Source: Spirochaetales bacterium (GTDB taxonomy: Bacteria; Spirochaetota; Leptospiria; Leptospirales; Leptonemataceae). From it: DNA of 64,000 nucleotides. This document shows positions 34,742 to 42,528 of the stretch, in pieces (position 1 is the first letter of the stretch; each line of letters begins with the position of its first letter). A program made the translations under genes and the position numbers. Location: NCBI GenBank assembly GCA_015075425.1, contig JABTUL010000003.1:152693-216692 (forward strand), in the 5' to 3' direction. The notes beneath the pieces are model-generated. The model ran no database searches. It had not been told where the DNA came from and was given only the letters and a program-made list of their open reading frames with translations.

Positions 34742-36187
34742 GGGGCGCACCCGCCAATCGTAGGAAAAAGTGCTGGTACCGGCGGCCGTCTGGCCCAAGC
34801 TTCCCTGTAATTGCAGGGGGTGCTGATGTTTTTCACAGATGCGGAAATCGAGGAGTTGGGAGAGCGTTTCAGGAAAGTCTCCGGAAGGGGGAGGAACACC
34901 CGGACCGGACGGCTCCAAACCTGGCGGAAATTCAGGATTGGATGATCCGTCACCATGTAGACCATCCTGAAGTTCTGCTGAAGATTCTGGGAAAAATAGG
35001 ACCGGCCCTGAGGCCGGCGAAAAATGTCCTGAATGCGGAAGCCCGCAGAAATTCCAGGGAACTCGAGGCGCAAACTAAATCTGGGCCGAACTGGTGTTAT
35101 TGGAATTCATCGTGCATATTATACGTGCACTAACAAATCCTGCCGCTGCACAGAATTCCCACTGGAAAAAATCCTCGGACTGACACCTCATTCGGCGTCA
35201 GGAAAATTTGCTGAGCTATTGTGCTGGTTGGGCGCAGCCGTCCCCTTTGATCAGGCGCGTCATTATCTCGGACGCTTTGAAAAGTCGATATCACAGAGAC
35301 TATGCTGCGCGAAACGGCCGAGGCGTATGGAGCATCATTCTGTGCTGCAGATGAATACAGAAGCAAAGAGTTCGGTGACGGTGTCTGCTGAGAAGACAGA
35401 AATTCTCTATGTTCAGGCAGACGGTGGCATGGTGCCGATTCGGGAAAAACCCCTGAAAATCGGCTCAAAACCGATACATAGGAGGTAAAAGTTGGGTTGT
35501 TTTCATAGAGGATATCATCAGGAGAAAGTCTGCAAAGGAAAAGAAATATGCCGTATTACAAAAAACGCTTCGCAACATCAATCGGTAAGGGCGTAGAGCA
35601 CTTCGCACAACTCCTGAAGCGAGTGGCTGCGGAAGCCGGCAGCATGCGCGCGCAAACGATCGTCTTCATAAGCGATGGCGCGGACTGGCTGGACCATATG
35701 CGCGAAGACTTTTCCCGGTCAGTGCACATTCTGGATTGTGCACACGCAAGTGAACACCTCTGGAATTGCGGAAAGCCATCTTCGGGGAGAATGAAACCGC
35801 AAGCGTCAGGGAATGGGTGGAGCCACTTCGAGAAATGTTATGGAACGGAATGGCCGAAGCGGTCTGCGAACGTCTACTCTTCGAAGCCAAGCGCCGGCCC
35901 CGAGTCCAGACCCCAATCATTGAATACACAACTATTACAAAGTCGCCTGGATAAGATGCGCTATCCGCATTTCCGCCGCATGGGATTCTTCATTGGGAGC
36001 GGTGCGGTCGAGAGCGCTCATAAGTACCTCGTCCAATCCCGGCTCAAGCAGGCCGGAATGAAATGCACCATCGACGGCGCATCCGCTATTATCCGGCTCC
36101 GCCAGATGCTCTACGACGGATCTTGGGACCTGCAATGGGGCCGGTCGGCCGCCTGAACCCCGGCGCTACGATTGGCGGGTACGCCCC
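34742..36187 (+). mobile_element. ISKra4-like insertion sequence (1446 bp), inactive
   Basis: The left end GGGGCGCACCCGCCAATCGTAG (34742-34763) and the reverse complement of the right end at 36166-36187 match at 21 of 22 positions. AGGCCAG lies directly outside both ends (34735-34741 and 36188-36194), a 7-bp target duplication. The interior encodes a broken ISKra4-family transposase on the plus strand. Ends and duplication are well kept although the gene has decayed. Confidence 0.85.
34826..36156 (+). pseudogene. ISKra4-family transposase, multiple frameshifts
   Basis: Pieces in order: MFFTDAEIEELGERF at 34826; a piece with NLAEIQDWMIRHHVDHPEV in another frame; a zinc-ribbon-like part; EFPLEKILGLTPHSASGKF (35160-35230); YVQADGGMVPIREKPL (35410-35450); then an ORF with IVFISDGADWLDHMRED (one catalytic Asp region), and finally FFIGSGAVESAHKYLVQ and RLKQAGMKC near 35990-36060, the family's C-terminal signature. 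At least four frame changes and internal stops make it non-functional. Confidence 0.8.
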
Positions 36188-36194
36188 AGGCCAG

Positions 36195-36391
36195 GAGTTA
36201 GCAAGAGCTACGAGCTCTGCTGCCGCAATTTGTCAGCCCGGAGAAAATCGGAACCCCGTGAAAAAACTAAAAAACTGGCTCTGTATAAAGGTGAGGTTGG
36301 GCGGACGCTTACCTACAAGCTGCTGGGAAACGCAGTTGTGCCTCCCATAATTCAGATTTTGTTGCGGAGTCTGCGGTCCTTCGTGACATGA
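36195..36391 (+). pseudogene. Fragment resembling the C-terminal end (motif X) of a cytosine-5 DNA methyltransferase
   Basis: The frame ending at the TGA at 36389-36391 reads KLALYKGEVGRTLTYKLLGNAVVPPI and a short helix. The LGNAVVPP stretch matches motif X of C5 methyltransferases. No other methyltransferase motif is present, so it is a scrap at best. With the IS element removed, the frame would continue upstream through AGGCCA to the TTG at 34669. Confidence 0.35.
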
Positions 36392-36509
36392 CGGACCCTG
36401 TAAAATCTGTCTGTAGCTGTCGCAGCCACCGCCATCTTTGATTGATTTTCCCTGAAAAGAAGCTGAGGATCAGCCGTTTTCCGTCTTTTTCATTCTGGAC
36501 TTAACTGAC

Positions 36510-36539
36510 TTGACATCATTCTATTCCTGATCCTATACA
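36510..36539 (+). promoter_or_regulatory. Promoter-like sequence antisense to the Rpn fragment
   Basis: TTGACA (36510-36515) and TATACA (36534-36539) are separated by 18 bases. No plus-strand gene follows, so it is either fortuitous or drives antisense RNA. Confidence 0.3.
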
Positions 36540-36838
36540 TGCGCCAGGTAGCCCAGAATTTGCACGGCTGTCCGGCGGTCCTGAGTTGCTTTGTGCTCAA
36601 AGAGGAGGGCAAAGGCGATGCGCTTGCCGTCCTGCGCTGGCACTTCAAAAAGCATGTCAGAAAAAGACTCCTGGAGTTCTGCATCCACAAAGCCACTTTC
36701 CACAAGCTTGAGTTCATCCAGCCGCACCGATTCCACGATGGCAGACGGCAGGGTCCGGGCAAAGAAGGCTGCGGCAAGATCGGGTCTGCCCAGCACCTGC
36801 TTGATGAAGCGATCATGGTTGGAAGGATGCTCGGGCAT
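36533..36838 (-). pseudogene. Rpn-family nuclease, N-terminal fragment
   Basis: 101 residues starting MPEHPSNHDRFIKQVLGRP, the usual opening of Rpn/PD-(D/E)XK transposase-like proteins. It includes DMLFEVPAQDGKRIAFALLFEHKA (the acidic residues and E-x-K of the nuclease core) and ends abruptly at AVQILGYLAHV with a stop. The family is normally about 300 residues, so the rest is missing. The matching middle and end lie 5 kb downstream at 31027-31690. Confidence 0.7.
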
Positions 36839-36961
36839 ATGAATTTCGGAGTGATTCTTGAGAATAGCGGCTGCTGCGAGGGTAGTGGCCCTGAAACGCC
36901 CGATCCATTATCTCGGACGTCCCCATTGATTTAGCGGGACTCCGAGAATAAAAAACAGCGC

Positions 36962-38344
36962 TTAATCCTCCGCGCTGAGTGCCTTGAGCCCAAGCCGCGA
37001 ATTCTCAACAGATAGTAGCAAAATGCGGGCTGCTTCCTGAGGCGCATGAAAGCCCATAGAATTTTCCGCTTCCACGAAATCAGCAAGGAACTGGGCACGG
37101 CGGTGGTAGTTGCGGGCCTTATCGAGTGCCGCAGCGGAAACCTTGCCGCCCTGGGCTTTTTCAATCGCCTGGATGAGTTCTACAACGGCCTCAATGGCTG
37201 TGTTGCGCATCTGGACGTTGCGATCCTGTATGGTATCAATGCGCGATTTGAGTTCGGTTTCGCTTAATTTGTGGCAGGTTCCGCAAGCGGCGTTGGTGTT
37301 CAAATACGGGCTGCGAACATGGTGGTCACTCACTTTCTGCGCACCTTCACGCGTGTAAGGCATGTGGCAATCGGCACAGGCGACGCCGGAACGGGCATGA
37401 ATGCCCTGGTTGTAGAGTTCAAATTCTGGATGCTGCGCTTTGAGAGTCGGTGAGGACGTTGTCTTGTGGGTCCAGTCTTTAAAGCCCACTCCTTCATAGT
37501 AGGCAAGGATCTGATCGGCTTTGAGCCCCTTATGCCAGGGATAGGTCAGGGTTTTTTCCGGGCCCTTGAAATAGTATTCTACATGGCATTGACCGCAAAC
37601 ATAAGAGCGCATTTCCAGGCGAGTGGCGTCGCGGTTTACATCGTAGTCCTTGATTCCTTGAGATTCTTTATAGACGCGCATCCCTTCCATAAAAGCCGGC
37701 CGGGAAACGCGCAAAGACATGTCCGCCGGGTTGTGGCAATCAATGCAGGCCACCGGATGCTCCACGTGCTGTTTGGCTTCTGCATAGGGCATCTTGTTTA
37801 ATGCATGAAAACCTTTAACAATATCTCCCTGGCCCAGTTTACGATACGCCGGATAGACCGATGCATGGCAATTAATACATGTGCCAGGCTGGCCGACTTT
37901 CTGTCTTTCTGTATAGAGCTGGTCGGTCAGCATGTAGGCATGGCCGCGTTCTTCGCGAAAATCAATGGCGAAGGCATAGCCGGCCCAGATGGTCTTGAGG
38001 TGCGGATCCAGTGCCAGCTTCGATTGCGACACGATACTGCGCGGATCGGCGTCTGTGGGAACCTGTGGCAGAGCTTCTGAGCCGCCGTAGCGCGTCCGTT
38101 CCATGTCTGCGGTTTTCAGGTAGCTTGCGTATTGCAGCGGGTAGTTTACGGCCCAGAGTGACGGATCATAGGAATCGTCATTCAGGTTGGTGACCCGAAA
38201 GTGGGACAGTTTCCCCTCCGCCTGCCTGGTGGCGATGTTGACCAGCAAAAGAGCCAGGCCAACTCCGGCCAGAAGTCCCAGTCCCAGCAATACTCCATGC
38301 GACACGGTGGCCTTCTCTTTTAAGCGATTCCATATTTCTTTCAT
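36962..38344 (-). CDS. nrfA: Cytochrome c552 nitrite reductase, catalytic subunit
   Basis: 460 residues with an N-terminal membrane-type signal segment (about 17-36) and five haem c sites, all CXXCH: C156, C200, C250, C323 and C354 begin them. It reduces nitrite to ammonium in the periplasm with six electrons. The CGQCHVEYYF stretch holds the active-site tyrosine region and QHPEFELYNQGIHARSG the active-site histidine. The first site is CINCH, not the CXXCK found in most NrfA, so this belongs to the CXXCH subgroup. It follows nrfH by about 34 bases. Confidence 0.93.
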   Translation of the reverse strand: MKEIWNRLKEKATVSHGVLLGLGLLAGVGLALLLVNIATRQAEGKLSHFRVTNLNDDSYDPSLWAVNYPLQYASYLKTADMERTRYGGSEALPQVPTDADPRSIVSQSKLALDPHLKTIWAGYAFAIDFREERGHAYMLTDQLYTERQKVGQPGTCINCHASVYPAYRKLGQGDIVKGFHALNKMPYAEAKQHVEHPVACIDCHNPADMSLRVSRPAFMEGMRVYKESQGIKDYDVNRDATRLEMRSYVCGQCHVEYYFKGPEKTLTYPWHKGLKADQILAYYEGVGFKDWTHKTTSSPTLKAQHPEFELYNQGIHARSGVACADCHMPYTREGAQKVSDHHVRSPYLNTNAACGTCHKLSETELKSRIDTIQDRNVQMRNTAIEAVVELIQAIEKAQGGKVSAAALDKARNYHRRAQFLADFVEAENSMGFHAPQEAARILLLSVENSRLGLKALSAED

Positions 38345-38378
38345 GACTCTTTCCCTTTTATTGATTATTGTTTTTCAT

Positions 38379-38810
38379 TTACCGATTCCCGTGACCCACC
38401 CCGGCATGGCACTGTAAACACGCGGTTTCCTTTTTGCGCGGAGTCTGCACAAAGAGATCTTGATGGCAGGAACGACAGGTATCTTCCGTGATCTTACGAT
38501 TTCTTTCCGTAATGATGATATTTTCCGGGTAGTTGCCGATGGTGAAAGCCAGGCTGTGGTTGAAGCCGTTGATTGCTTTGGTTGCGTACTTTCCGGCAAA
38601 ATTATGGGGAGTATGGCAATCGTTGCAGGCGGCCCGGGTCCGGTGGCTGCCTTTGAGCCAGCCAGAATACTGTTTCTCCATGACGTGGCAATTGGCGCAG
38701 GCCTCACTTTGATCTGAAAGGTAGGAAGAAGCTCTGGCAAAGTGGAAGGTATACAAACCCAGCCCGATGATCATTCCACAGCATAAGACGATCAGGGAAG
38801 GCATTCTCAC
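38379..38810 (-). CDS. nrfH: Cytochrome c nitrite reductase, membrane-anchored small subunit
   Basis: 143 residues with one N-terminal membrane anchor (about 5-25) and four haem c sites (CANCH, CNDCH, CRSCH, CLQCH), the NapC/NirT family layout. It passes electrons from menaquinol to NrfA. Gene order nrfH-nrfA is the standard for this type of nitrite reductase. The 84-base gap to the divergent gene at 38895 probably carries the promoter. Confidence 0.93.
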   Translation of the reverse strand: MRMPSLIVLCCGMIIGLGLYTFHFARASSYLSDQSEACANCHVMEKQYSGWLKGSHRTRAACNDCHTPHNFAGKYATKAINGFNHSLAFTIGNYPENIIITERNRKITEDTCRSCHQDLFVQTPRKKETACLQCHAGVGHGNR

Positions 38811-38894
38811 ACTGCATTATCTGGAATAGGGGCCAGGAGGAGCAACAAAAAAACTTTTCTTGACGAAAGTCCGGCTGCTACCCCTTTTTCTGTC

Positions 38895-39131
38895 GTGATC
38901 TGGTGGGCTCTTTTGCTACTGTCCGGGCTTGGCTGTTCCGTCTGCCATCTGATCATTATGATCTATGCCTTTCGTCATCATCCGGAGAAGGCTATGATTG
39001 CCATCCTGTTTCCCGTCTACCTACCGTACTATCTGGTGAAAGACTACGACTCCCCCCGCAAAGTCCCTGTGCTTCTTGCTTATGGGCTGTGCTCTCTGGG
39101 CGCAATCCTTGCCGTGCTCCAGCTCGTCTGA
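38895..39131 (+). CDS. Small membrane protein
   Basis: 78 residues from a GTG start with two or three hydrophobic segments (about 2-24, 32-46 and 57-76). Composition is that of a real membrane protein, but no ribosome site is obvious and no family is recognised. It is divergent from nrfH and 50 bases before another membrane protein gene. Confidence 0.5.
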   Translation: MIWWALLLLSGLGCSVCHLIIMIYAFRHHPEKAMIAILFPVYLPYYLVKDYDSPRKVPVLLAYGLCSLGAILAVLQLV

Positions 39132-39181
39132 CCGGAGAAAAAAATGCTTTTTCTCCGCTGTGCACAGCGCAGGGTGATGCC

Positions 39182-39721
39182 ATGCGATGGATAATCGGAA
39201 TTTTTCTTTCAGCTCTGGCTATGTTTCTGTGGGGCTTTGTTTTTTTTGGTTCGGGCCTTTTTGAACTCCATAACCCGGTTCAAGCCGAATCCGAGACACA
39301 GATTGCTGATACTTTGCGTAAAAATTTACCCCGGAGTGGTTTCTATATGATTCCCGATCCCGGCAATGATTCAGCGCGCCCGTTCGGGGAACGGATGCAG
39401 GCAGGCCCTTTTGCCCGCATTCATTTTCACGCCGAAGGTGTAGCCTTTGAAGATCCGCGGGTCATGGGCAGGGGTTTTCTACACATGCTTTTGACCTGTG
39501 CGCTCTTTTCTCTGGCTCTGCGCTTGCTGGCTCGCGATTGCCCGGAATATCTGGATCGGTTAAAAATCGCCGCCATTTTTGGTCTGGGTGCAGCCGTATT
39601 CGCACATCTGGGTGGACCCATCTGGTGGTTTGAAACCTGGGGTCAGGCCTTGAAGTTGACGGCCTACGATACTGTGGCCTATATTCTGGCGGGAGCGATT
39701 CTTGCCAAGTTTACCGATTGA
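39182..39721 (+). CDS. Hypothetical membrane protein
   Basis: 179 residues. An N-terminal span (about 4-24) is followed by a periplasmic stretch with SGFYMIPDP and GPFARIHFHAEG, then three further spans (about 100-115, 125-145 and 155-175). The pattern recalls a family of 'GFYMIP'-type membrane proteins of unknown role. The ATG at 39182 has AGGGTG upstream and is preferred over upstream non-ATG starts in the same frame. The next gene starts about 30 bases after its stop. Confidence 0.65.
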   Translation: MRWIIGIFLSALAMFLWGFVFFGSGLFELHNPVQAESETQIADTLRKNLPRSGFYMIPDPGNDSARPFGERMQAGPFARIHFHAEGVAFEDPRVMGRGFLHMLLTCALFSLALRLLARDCPEYLDRLKIAAIFGLGAAVFAHLGGPIWWFETWGQALKLTAYDTVAYILAGAILAKFTD

Positions 39722-39750
39722 GCGGCCCGGTACATAAGGATTCCGTTGCA

Positions 39751-40797
39751 ATGATTAAAGAAAGCCGACTATTGCCACTTTGCCTTCTGATTGTGGCCAC
39801 CCTGCCCGCAGGGCTTGCCGCTGAGATGGAGCTGGGGATGACTGCCGGGGGTGGCTACTACCGCCCGGGCTTCTTGCAGCGGGCAAAACACGATGAATTT
39901 TATGAATTTTCTGGAGCATGGGTGAAGGTCCGTCCCACGAGTATCAGCTATTCTGGAGCGGGGCTGTATTTACGTTATTCTCAGGAGTTGCCGACGGTCA
40001 AAATCTTTGCTCAGGCCGAATACGAAGGACTGCCGCCGTCCATCGGTTTTTCCAGCGTGGCAGCCGGACTCGATTACTTTCGCGAAGGCCAGAACACATC
40101 GGCGCAGTTCCATCGGGGCAATTTGCGCCTGGGGCTGGAAAAAAGTCTGGGGATTTTTTTTATAGCACCCTTTGTCGGCTATGAAGGCTCAGCGGGCAGT
40201 TTAACTCACGGTGCTCCTTTGCTGGGAGTGGGCGGCAAACAATTTGTGGACCGTTCCTACCGCATGGAGGCGCAACAGCGCGGAACCATTGTGGGGCTGG
40301 ATCTGGGCTTCACTTTTGAAAATCAAACCCGAATCCATCTGCGACTGGAAGGTCTGCCATTGGTCTCGGGGAAAAGGAATTACCGGGCTGCTGCCTATCA
40401 CTATCGTTTCATCAGTTACCAGGATGGACAGGGAAAGGAACAGGAGTCCTTTGAACTGGAAAGAGTGGAAGCCAGTCGTGTCTCGGCCCAGACCCGTGAT
40501 GCAACGGGCAGGGTGGCTCTGGGCTTTCGTGCCAGACTGGATGAAGGGTTGATGCTCGTGCTTGGAGCCGTTTACGCGTATTCAACGGAAGTGGATTACA
40601 ATCGATTGCACGTTTTTGATTCCATGAACCGTACGTTTCGAAACGAGGGGGGGCAACTGCAGGCCGGGAATCTCAACCGTGACCTGGATACCGTACTTCT
40701 TGAGCAGCTTACGGATCGTACGATCTATGGACGCTCCACTCATACCGAGCATGGCTATTTCTACCTGGGAATTGCCAGCCACTGGGCTGAGCTGTAG
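39751..40797 (+). CDS. Probable outer-membrane beta-barrel protein
   Basis: 348 residues from the ATG at 39751 (AAGGA about ten bases upstream). A signal peptide ends near AGLAAEM. The mature part alternates short amphipathic strands with glycine-rich turns and many tyrosines (GGGYYRPGF, FIAPFVGYEGSAG), and the C-terminus is strand-like. No family recognised. A longer TTG-started form (39718) would spoil the signal peptide. It converges on the flavin reductase gene with a 44-base gap. Confidence 0.65.
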   Translation: MIKESRLLPLCLLIVATLPAGLAAEMELGMTAGGGYYRPGFLQRAKHDEFYEFSGAWVKVRPTSISYSGAGLYLRYSQELPTVKIFAQAEYEGLPPSIGFSSVAAGLDYFREGQNTSAQFHRGNLRLGLEKSLGIFFIAPFVGYEGSAGSLTHGAPLLGVGGKQFVDRSYRMEAQQRGTIVGLDLGFTFENQTRIHLRLEGLPLVSGKRNYRAAAYHYRFISYQDGQGKEQESFELERVEASRVSAQTRDATGRVALGFRARLDEGLMLVLGAVYAYSTEVDYNRLHVFDSMNRTFRNEGGQLQAGNLNRDLDTVLLEQLTDRTIYGRSTHTEHGYFYLGIASHWAEL

Positions 40798-40841
40798 CGG
40801 TAGTAACTGTAAGGATTTCTCCATCATCGGCGGCAGGCCCG

Positions 40842-41453
40842 TCAGCCCGGGCGTTTTACGGTGATCACCTGTCCCAGCAGTCCATAGTCTTCGCCGCCCA
40901 ATCGAGCCAGGGGATCGACTTTCAGGGCATCCACGCTGAGTCGCCCGTCGGAGAGTGTGGCCACGGAATCGTCCAGGTAAATGGCCTCTACCTGTCCTAA
41001 AATCAAAGCCTGAGGTACGGCGCCAATTTCATGCACGGCAAACAGGCGACAGTAAAAGGCGATGCGGCATTCCTTCAGCCGGGGCAGCGGGAAGTCGCGG
41101 TCTTCTACGGTCGCAAGGCCCGCTCGCAGGAGTTCAGAATCGCCGTGTGGCAGAACCAGGGAGGATGCGGTGACTTTTTCTGCCCACTCGCGATGCGGGA
41201 TGTGGATAACAAAGGCCTTTCTTTCTATAATGTTGTGGCGCGTATCTTTGAGACTACCATCGGGTTTTTTGCCAATGGACAGCATGACGACGGGAGGATC
41301 GGAAGCCACGCCATTGAAGTACGAGAAGGGTGCCAGGTTCAGAGTGCCATCGCCGTTGTCGGAGAGCACCCAGGCGATGGGTCGCGGAATGATGGTCTGA
41401 ATGAAAGTATAGTAAACCTTGTTTGCGGAAAGTCCGGCCATCTCAATGTGCAT
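40842..41453 (-). CDS. Flavin reductase-like FMN-binding protein
   Basis: 203 residues with the split-barrel FMN-binding fold: TIIPRPIAWVLSDNGDG, NLAPFSYFNGVASDPPVVMLSI and KDTRHNI contain the family's typical flavin-contact residues. Such enzymes bind FMN and act as NAD(P)H:flavin oxidoreductases. It stands alone; a hairpin and the stop of another gene lie upstream. Confidence 0.85.
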   Translation of the reverse strand: MHIEMAGLSANKVYYTFIQTIIPRPIAWVLSDNGDGTLNLAPFSYFNGVASDPPVVMLSIGKKPDGSLKDTRHNIIERKAFVIHIPHREWAEKVTASSLVLPHGDSELLRAGLATVEDRDFPLPRLKECRIAFYCRLFAVHEIGAVPQALILGQVEAIYLDDSVATLSDGRLSVDALKVDPLARLGGEDYGLLGQVITVKRPG

Positions 41454-41533
41454 AACGAAGCGCAGCAGTCATGGCCGGAGCGACGAGCATTTTTCCGGGG
41501 CGCGGTGGAATGGGGGAATTATCTATTAGCTAT

Positions 41534-41559
41534 GCCCGCAGCCCTTTGCGGCTGCGGGC
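41534..41559 (-). terminator. Strong GC hairpin after the gene at 41568
   Basis: GCCCGCAGCC (41534-41543) and GGCTGCGGGC (41550-41559) pair perfectly around a six-base loop. It begins eight bases past the stop of the minus-strand gene at 41568. There is no T-run, so it may be a factor-dependent terminator or an RNA-stabilising end. Confidence 0.5.
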
Positions 41560-41567
41560 GGCCCGGT

Positions 41568-42425
41568 TTAGAAATCTTTGGACCAGAGAGTCGATTCGAG
41601 ACTGTAAGACAGACCATTCCAGCTAAAAATAGTGACATCCAGGATCCGTTTCCAGCTGGTCTTGAAGCAACACTTGACTGTTTTGCTGTCCACAAAACCA
41701 AAAACTCGTCCTTTCAGAGCGCTGATCTTGAGAGAGCCAAGGAGCGAAGCTGCTTTCTTCTCCAGAGAGAGAAGTAGTTTGGGGCCGGCAGAGCCTGAAA
41801 AAATATTGAGTGTCGCACCAATCCCGCCGCGCAGAACCCAGGCGTTCACAGAACCCTGAACAAAGCCATCAGCGGAAACGGTCGGCAGGAATTCCGCAGA
41901 AAGGCCTTTAAGGCCGTCCGGGGATACTTTTGGTTTGGCGCTGGTGCTGGTTGTGACACCGAAGTTCACATCGAGCGTAACCGGGCCGAGCGGATAGCGC
42001 AGCGGTGGCAGCTCTTTCTTGAGCCATTTATTGACTCCACCCAGGTCTTCGGGAACGTCTTTGATGTTGCGCGTCTTACTCCAGACAGTCACGCCAAAGA
42101 GATCGACTCCTGAGTAGACTGTCCAGTCCTTAATTTTATTTACATCCAGCGCCGGCGTGACGCCTTCAAACTGGTAAGAACCATAATTGCCTACCAGAAG
42201 GTTCCCGGTCAGCACAGGCGCATTGCGTCCGAAGAGCTTTGCCCCCAGTTCCGGACTCAAGCTGGCTGCTGATTTGCTGGTTTCCTTCCCGAATTTGAAA
42301 TCGTAAACTGCCTTAATGTAGGCAGCGAAGCTTCCATTGCCTGTGGTCCATTCTTTAGAACCGGCCAACAGGGCTACCGGCATTAAGAAGATGATAAACA
42401 GGCTGATTGTTTTTTTGTTTCGCAT
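41568..42425 (-). CDS. Hypothetical secreted protein
   Basis: About 285 residues from the ATG at 42425, which follows GGAGGG at good spacing. The signal peptide is RNKKTISLFIIFLMPVALLAGS. The mature part is beta-rich with little recognisable sequence (ALDVNKIKDWTVYSGVDLFG) and could be a periplasmic or surface protein. The upstream in-frame extension (to 42575) lacks a ribosome site and would hide the signal. Confidence 0.6.
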   Translation of the reverse strand: MRNKKTISLFIIFLMPVALLAGSKEWTTGNGSFAAYIKAVYDFKFGKETSKSAASLSPELGAKLFGRNAPVLTGNLLVGNYGSYQFEGVTPALDVNKIKDWTVYSGVDLFGVTVWSKTRNIKDVPEDLGGVNKWLKKELPPLRYPLGPVTLDVNFGVTTSTSAKPKVSPDGLKGLSAEFLPTVSADGFVQGSVNAWVLRGGIGATLNIFSGSAGPKLLLSLEKKAASLLGSLKISALKGRVFGFVDSKTVKCCFKTSWKRILDVTIFSWNGLSYSLESTLWSKDF

Positions 42426-42528
42426 AAACCCTCCGTCTATGCCCGGATGGGAACGGGCCCGGATCAGCAGGCAAGCTTTTTTTCCAGAAATGTTTTGATC
42501 AGGGGATTGACTCGGCAAAATTCGCCTC

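Noticed and set aside
36063..36350. 95-residue plus-strand ORF overlapping the IS end
   Set aside because: A frame running across the IS boundary, mixing transposase shadow with flank; the methyltransferase-like frame is the neighbouring one.
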